Positions 59,618 through 64,000 of a stretch of 64,000 nt of DNA are shown piece after piece (the first letter of the stretch is position 1; each line of letters begins with the position of its first letter). Source of the DNA: Trichopria drosophilae (taxonomy: Eukaryota > Arthropoda > Insecta > Hymenoptera > Diapriidae); NCBI GenBank assembly GCA_030407085.1, contig CM059582.1, positions 205,932,001 to 205,996,000 of the forward strand, written 5' to 3'. Under the pieces are notes generated by a model that made no database searches, was not told the DNA's origin, and worked only from the letters and a program-made list of their open reading frames with translations. A program made the position numbers and the translations under genes.

Positions 59618-61045
59618 TCTCCCTACTGTAAAATCCTTACACCGTTACCATGATTTACTTTTGGCCTATAATATTGTCAATTTAACTCGTAGTCCCGTTA
59701 TATTTAATTTATTCGAACATCGAGTAGTCTCACATAGCCTAAGCTCTTTTAGACCTGTCTGCGAGGGTCTCCATAAAATTAATCACAGCTTTTTCTCGAC
59801 TATTCCTCGCGTTAAAAGAGAATGGAATATGTTACCGCACAATGTACGCAGCTTAGGTTTACTTCCGTTCAAATGGACAATAAGAAGACTTACTTCAGCT
59901 TTTGTTTAAAATTTTTTTTTCTGTTTTATTAGCTTTAGTCTTAAAATTAGTCGTTGGCTTTTGTAATTCATATTTTCGTTATTTTTTGTTATCTTTATAA
60001 ATTGTACAGATTTAGTGCCACGAAACACATTGTTGTAAAAGGCACACCTACCTGTGTGAACCTGGCACCCGACTTGAAGATATCGGAAATGTCAAATATG
60101 GATTTGAAAGATTATCGATTGTACCACAAAACATTTCGTTTGTACCTCGAAGGGGAAAAAGTTACAGGAGTTACAAAAAATGCCAGCACCCGACATTAAG
60201 ATAAACGTGTCGGGTAGGGTGGTATTGATTTAAAATCGTTTGTACCCGACTGTACCACTCGAATTTTCTTTTGTACCTCAAAGTGGAAAAAGTTACAACA
60301 GTTACAAATTTATTTTTTCCGCCGTTTGTAAGAACGTCAGGCAAAAGCTATTACTGTGAGCAAATTAAACGCAAATTTACAATTTCCTATAATTATTTTA
60401 TGAACCCACAGGCGATACAAAAGTTACCTCGATCTTCTTTCCCATTGTCTCGTCAGAAGTCGAAAAAAGAAATTTAGATATTTTGTAACTGTTGTATCGC
60501 CTGTGGGTTCATAAAATAATTATAGGAAATTGTAAATTTGCGTTTAATTTGCTCACAGTAATAGCTTTTGCCTGACGTTCTTACAAACGGCGGAAAAAAT
60601 AAATTTGTAACTGTTGTAACTTTTGTACCTTTGAGGTTCAAACGAAAATTCGAGTGGTACAATCGGGTACAAACGATTTTAAATCAATACCACCCTACCC
60701 GATACGTTTATCTTAATGTCGGGTGCTGGTATTTTTTGTAACTCCTGTAACTTTTTCCCCTTTTGAGGTACAAACGAAAATTCGAGTGGTACAATCGGGT
60801 ACAAACGATTTTAAATCAATACCACCCTACCCGACACGTTTATCTTAATGTCGGGTGCTAACATTTTTTTGTAACTCCTGTAACTTTTTTCCCTTCGAGG
60901 TACAAACGAAATGTTTTGTGGTACAATCGGGTACAATCGATAATCTTTCAAATCCATATTTGACATTTCCGATATCTTGAAGTCGGGTGCCAGGTTCACA
61001 CAGGTGGCACACCTGTGCCGTTCATCACAATAAATAAATAAAAAA
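59618..61045 (+). mobile_element. LINE 3' end interrupted by a foldback element
   Basis: The frame before and including 59661-59909 (SLHRYHDLLLAYNIVNLTRS and later HSFFSTIPRVKREWNMLPHN) is a non-LTR polyprotein C-terminus and ends at TAA. The 3' UTR follows, is split at 60050-61005 by a foldback element, and resumes with GTGCCGTTCATCACAATAAA and an AATA-type tail. The coding part upstream of about 59618 is lost. The C-terminal frame is still open, so this copy is not very old. Confidence 0.7.
60050..61005. mobile_element. Mutator-like foldback element with 9-bp target duplication
   Basis: GGCACACCT is found on both sides (60041-60049 and 61006-61014). The element starts ACCTGTGTGAACCTGGCACC and ends with the exact complement. 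The arms (about 400 bases left, 500 right) are nearly identical; the right one has an extra copy of a 132-bp segment (60641-60772 and 60773 on). The loop is about 60 bases near 60430-60490. Long TIRs with a 9-bp duplication are the pattern of Mutator-like (MULE) elements; no transposase is present, so the assignment is inferred. Frames inside are symmetry artefacts. Confidence 0.8.
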
Positions 61046-61126
61046 AATATTAGAAAACTTAGTAAACTTTTCTCATATTGTTCTGTTTCATACACGTGTC
61101 GCTCATCCAGAATATTGGTTGAAAGT

Positions 61127-61628
61127 AATTGTAAAACGAACTATCATTTCAATTCGACGGTTGGACGCTTAACGAGGAAATGGAACTCCTTACCTCATCA
61201 TATCGCTAATGTAAATTCTATATCTTTTTTTATTTATAAGTGTAGAGAATTATTTTTTTCATTTTATGAGTGATACTTATTACATTTCATATTGTTTATT
61301 CACCTTGATTATTAATTATGTTACTTTTATGTTATATATTTTTATAATTCATTTTTCGTCATCCATCTATGTACCCAGTAAACGAATAGAAAGTTAAAAA
61401 TACAAATTAAAATGAATTCAAGTGAATTAAAATGAATTAAAACGCATGAAAATGATTAATTGAATCCACTTTTTAATTCATTTTAATTCATTTTAATTCA
61501 CTTGAATTCATTTCAATTCGTATTTTTAACTTTCTATTCGTTTTCGTTTACTGGGTACATTGTTACTACTTAATTATATGTATAATGTGGCAGTTACCAC
61601 CTGTTTCATAAATAAATAAATAAATAAA
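61127..61628 (+). mobile_element. LINE 3' end with inserted MITE
   Basis: A short frame reads NSTVGRLTRKWNSLPHHIAN and then CRELFFSFYE before TGA, again the LINE C-terminal W-N-S-L-P pattern. The 3' UTR is interrupted at 61374-61555 and ends in a repeated AAATAAATAAATAAAT tail at 61608-61628, which abuts coding sequence of the next, opposite-strand LINE. Confidence 0.65.
61374..61555. mobile_element. TA-flanked palindromic MITE, CCCAGTAAACG ends
   Basis: TA on both sides (61372-61373, 61556-61557). The arms are nearly perfect: CCCAGTAAACGAATAGAAAG then TTAAAAATAC, and the complement at the other end. The centre is built of AATTAAAATGAATT units and their complement. The high arm identity indicates recent insertion. 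Confidence 0.8.
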
Positions 61629-62059
61629 GATCGAGCAGATCTTATTTCCTCAGGCAGACTATTCCACAGACGAGTAATTCTATTTATTATACAGAAATAA
61701 AATCTGCTCGATTTACAGTGTATGCAATGTGCATAATTCACTGGCCGAAAAGAGAATTTAGCAATTTCATGAATTGATTGTATTGTGCATAAGTCAAACA
61801 TCTTAGAAATAGGTCCACAATCATGTGAAAAATGGTATATAAGATTGTCAGATTTATGCGATAGAAATCTTAAAATCTTCCTCTGAATCGCTTCTAACCC
61901 ATTGATGTATTTCAAATAAGGATGCTAAATTTGTGATGCATATGTACAATGGGGAAGAACTATACTTTTGAAAATATGAATTATAGCCTGACAGTTAGTG
62001 AAAAGCTTCGTTGATCTAAAAAGAAAACCTAAACTTATGTCTGCTCTTTTTTTGACATA

Positions 62060-62838
62060 CAGTGGCGCTCAAAAAAATAGAGCTACTACAATAGCAAACG
62101 CTAATCTTTTTCGAATATTTTGCTTCGATACGTGTGGCTTTTTCTTAGAAATGCGACCGTTAAGCTTCGCATCACACAATCTTCTTTTTATTGTTGATGT
62201 TGACAGTTTTATATTGTGTTCGTTGAATAAAATGTCTTTAAGGCGTGGTGCAGTCAAAAATGGGTCTTTTTTCACTTCTAGCGTAATTTTTCGATCCATA
62301 CGTGCACAAGTTTTTCGAGGTCTTCCTCGATTATCAATTGGTATTTTTGTTTCTTTTGATTTCTTAATCGCATTTTGAATATGTTTCCGCGAAACATGCA
62401 AAAGTTGTGCTATTTTATTCATCGATAAATCATGTTTATATCATTGAAATATTTGTTTACGTTCATCGTCACTTGTATGCTTTGCTCTCCCCATCTACAA
62501 TAAAAGCAACAACAACATTGCTAGTAAATGAAGGTGGGTGATTAATTATTTACAAATAGTAGTAAAAATAATATATTAGAGTTGATAAAAATATTTAAAA
62601 TGCTTACAGTTTAAAGTGGCTCTATTATTTTGACCCTAATTATTACTAACCTTTAAATCTATTTTAACAGTATTAGTCTTTAAAACTGGATTATCGATAG
62701 CAAACGCACTTTGAAACGTTCTGTACCATTGTCTGAAAACAACTAAGTAATGTACTTTGCGCGGAACTCAAGTACCTTAATCCAAAACAATATTCATTTT
62801 CACATTTAGAGGTGGCTCTATATTTTTGAGCGCCACTG
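62060..62838 (-). mobile_element. Internally deleted Tc1-like transposon
   Basis: TA at 62058-62059 and 62839-62840. The TIRs are CAGTGGCGCTCAAAAAAATA (left) and the complement of TATATTTTTGAGCGCCACTG (right), about 23 bases. It carries only the DNA-binding half of a Tc1/mariner-type transposase (see 62069-62494). A second near-copy of the terminal word, AAAGTGGCTCTATTATTTTG, lies inside at about 62614. It is non-autonomous; it inserted into the LINE fragment on both sides. Confidence 0.85.
62069..62494 (-). pseudogene. Tc1-like transposase, N-terminal half only, with a stop
   Basis: From ATG 62494 the frame reads MGRAKHTSDDERKQIFQ, a TGA at 62443-62441, then continues with the first helix-turn-helix (SMNKIAQLLHVSRKHIQNAI). 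A GRPRK hook and a second helix-turn-helix follow (APRLKDILFNEHNIKLSTST, then IKRRL), as in Tc1-family bipartite DNA-binding domains. After NIRKRLAFA it runs straight into the terminal inverted repeat, so the whole DDE/D catalytic domain (normally more than 200 residues) is missing. No active enzyme is possible. The element may still bind a related transposase through its TIRs. Confidence 0.85.
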
Positions 62839-62894
62839 TAGTCTAAATGATAAGACTCTCATATTAAATTAATTAAAAATAATGATAAAATATT

Positions 62895-63400
62895 ATTTTT
62901 AAAGCCAACTAATAAAGAAGAAATACTAAGAATAATAACACAATTAAAAAGTAACACTTCATCTGGTTTAGATAACATTCAAGTTAAAGTTAAGAACAAT
63001 TGTATCTATTGGATCCTTTGGTTCATATAATTAATTTGACATTTGAATCTGCCTAAAAATATATAAAGAATCTGTAATCATTCCACTTCATAAAAACGGT
63101 AGTTGGACGAGTATGAATAGTTATAGGCCAATATCTTTGATAAATAACTTTGCTAAAATATTTGAAAAATGCTTAGAGCTTTGTTTACTAACATTTTTTG
63201 AACATTGTAACATTTTATCTCAAAGAGTAAAAATAGGAAATGAAATTAGTTCAAAAGCAGAGTTCGAAAAGGAATTATACTGGGTCCTTTACTTTTTATA
63301 ACATTTATAAATGATTTGCTGCATGTTCTTCCTGATGGGAACATAATATCCTTCTATCGCAGATGACACTGCAATACTATATCAAAAATGAGATTAACAT
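62895..63400 (+). mobile_element. LINE reverse-transcriptase fragment, decayed
   Basis: Several frames together give KPTNKEEILRIITQLKSNTS then SGLDNI, VIIPLHKNGS, SYRPISLINNFAKIFEK, LLFITFINDLLHVLPDGNII and finally ADDTAILYQK. These are, in order, the conserved blocks of a non-LTR reverse transcriptase palm, with the catalytic ADD at 63359-63367. Stops and frameshifts separate the blocks, and a segment before FITFINDLL is missing. It is on the opposite strand from the preceding LINE piece, so it is a separate insertion. Confidence 0.8.
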
Positions 63401-63540
63401 TTATTTTAAAAAAACCCTGGGAAATACCCAAAGGGTGACGTACATAATTGTTTACAAAGGACTCACTACTTGTTATTTTACTTGCTACTAGTAAAACTAC
63501 TGTTATGTTGTTAACTTAATATTTTATTTCATTTTATTTA

Positions 63541-64000
63541 TTGTAGTAGACGGCCTTGAAAGGCCTTTACACAAAGAGAAATAACAATATGCGTTTAATA
63601 ATAATAAAAACAAGAAAAAACCTTAATAAACTATAAATAAACCTTAATATTTTATATCTGAGTTAAACAGTAAATAAAGAGAAAAACAAGAAACTTAAAA
63701 TTTGTAAATATAATTATGGATCGCAGTTTTAAACACTCTCATTTGTTGTAACGACCTATATCTAATGGCAAACAATTCCATTAGGAATATTAATTATAAT
63801 GTTGCGGTAATGTTATTCGTAAGTATATATGCACACAAAGAAACCTCAAACACTTCTAATGTGGATGCTGTAGTTACAGACGATGGCAAATTGTTCCAGA
63901 AGTGAGACATAGAAACTAACAATGAATCTTTTAACGCTGACGTGCGACAAAATGTGATTAAAAGCTCATTTTGAACAGAATTCCTTGTGGATCTTCGTAA
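63541..64000 (-). mobile_element. LINE 3' end, runs off the window edge
   Basis: On minus the frame reads RTSALKDSLLVSMSHFWNNL and PSSVTTASTLEVF, the LINE C-terminal pattern, followed lower down by MRVFKTAIHNYIYKF in another frame. The 3' UTR ends GTGTAAAGGCCTTTCAAGGC then CGTC and an A/T-rich tail at 63541. The element continues beyond the window; the C-terminal region seems to contain a short insertion or rearrangement. Confidence 0.6.

Larger units (their letters stand above)
61629..62846 (-). mobile_element. LINE reverse-transcriptase C-terminal part, split by a Tc1-like element
   Basis: Read on minus across the insertion at 62060-62838, the frame gives KKRADISLGFLFRSTKLFTN, then FKSIVLPHCTYASQI, a stop, HPYLKYINGLEAIQRKILRF and, near the end, RITRLWNSLPEEIRSARS. 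This is the order found in jockey/CR1-type LINE proteins after the catalytic domain. It ends abruptly at the AAATA tail of the 61127 LINE, which therefore inserted into it. At least one stop is present (61924-61926): a pseudogene. Confidence 0.7.

Noticed and set aside
60271..60662. Two 62-68-residue frames with matching translations on opposite strands
   Set aside because: Identical text on both strands is the result of the foldback arms, not of two genes.

Overview
This is a eukaryotic, probably insect, chromosomal window. It is strongly AT-rich, most of it is non-coding, and the recognisable genes are split by GT-AG introns of up to about 10 kb. Transposon remnants fill the introns and intergenic space. 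A degenerate TTAGG-type array (the insect telomeric unit) inside one element, LINE tails ending in AATA/AAATA runs, and small CpG-rich islands in an AT-rich background all fit an insect, perhaps a hymenopteran with an expanded genome. The order is an inference.

Two genes are well supported. (1) A minus-strand gene starts at 53132 and can be followed through six exons with matching splice phases: 53122-53132, 52357-53062, 42467-42605, 42274-42392, 31495-31589, and 31309 down to a stop at 30568. It encodes a protein of about 603 residues with a basic N-terminus, a Pro/Met/Tyr-rich part, an acidic Ser/Asp stretch and a coiled coil spread over four exons. I do not recognise the family. A further minus-strand exon (26632-26884) may be an alternative 3' end. 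(2) A plus-strand gene starts at 57740; its first 22 residues match the myristoylated N-terminus of calcineurin B homologous protein 1 (CHP1). Its first intron runs past the window end, so 57.8-64 kb is CHP1 intron. The two genes are head to head, 4.6 kb apart. A plus-strand terminal exon at 18675-18842 (acceptor, stop, AATAAA) belongs to an unidentified gene, and 40230-40352 is a weaker plus-strand exon candidate.

The rest is mainly transposon stratigraphy. 1-18.6 kb: AT-rich DNA with foldback elements, several nested and flanked by TTAA, and a CpG-rich island at 10.4-11.1 kb. 18.7-30.5 kb: the terminal exon, more foldbacks, and a tandem satellite of about 229-bp units at 28.0-29.4 kb. 30.5-53.1 kb: the coiled-coil gene, whose introns carry MITEs, foldbacks, a LINE 3' end, a foldback with a TTAGG-like core, and a phased TGACCT (DR4) cluster. 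53.3-57.7 kb: divergent intergenic space with a TTAA-flanked 1.26-kb palindrome and a 1.5-kb CTGAA-rich inverted-repeat element. 57.8-64 kb: a stack of LINE fragments invaded by a foldback with a 9-bp target duplication, a short palindromic MITE and an internally deleted Tc1-like transposon.

I see no CRISPR, bacterial operon, rRNA or complete tRNA gene. The most unusual material is the set of foldback elements, above all the TTAGG-cored one (50.4-51.0 kb), the Mutator-like one (60.05-61.0 kb), the nested TTAA series, and the satellite whose units carry nuclear-receptor-type half-sites.
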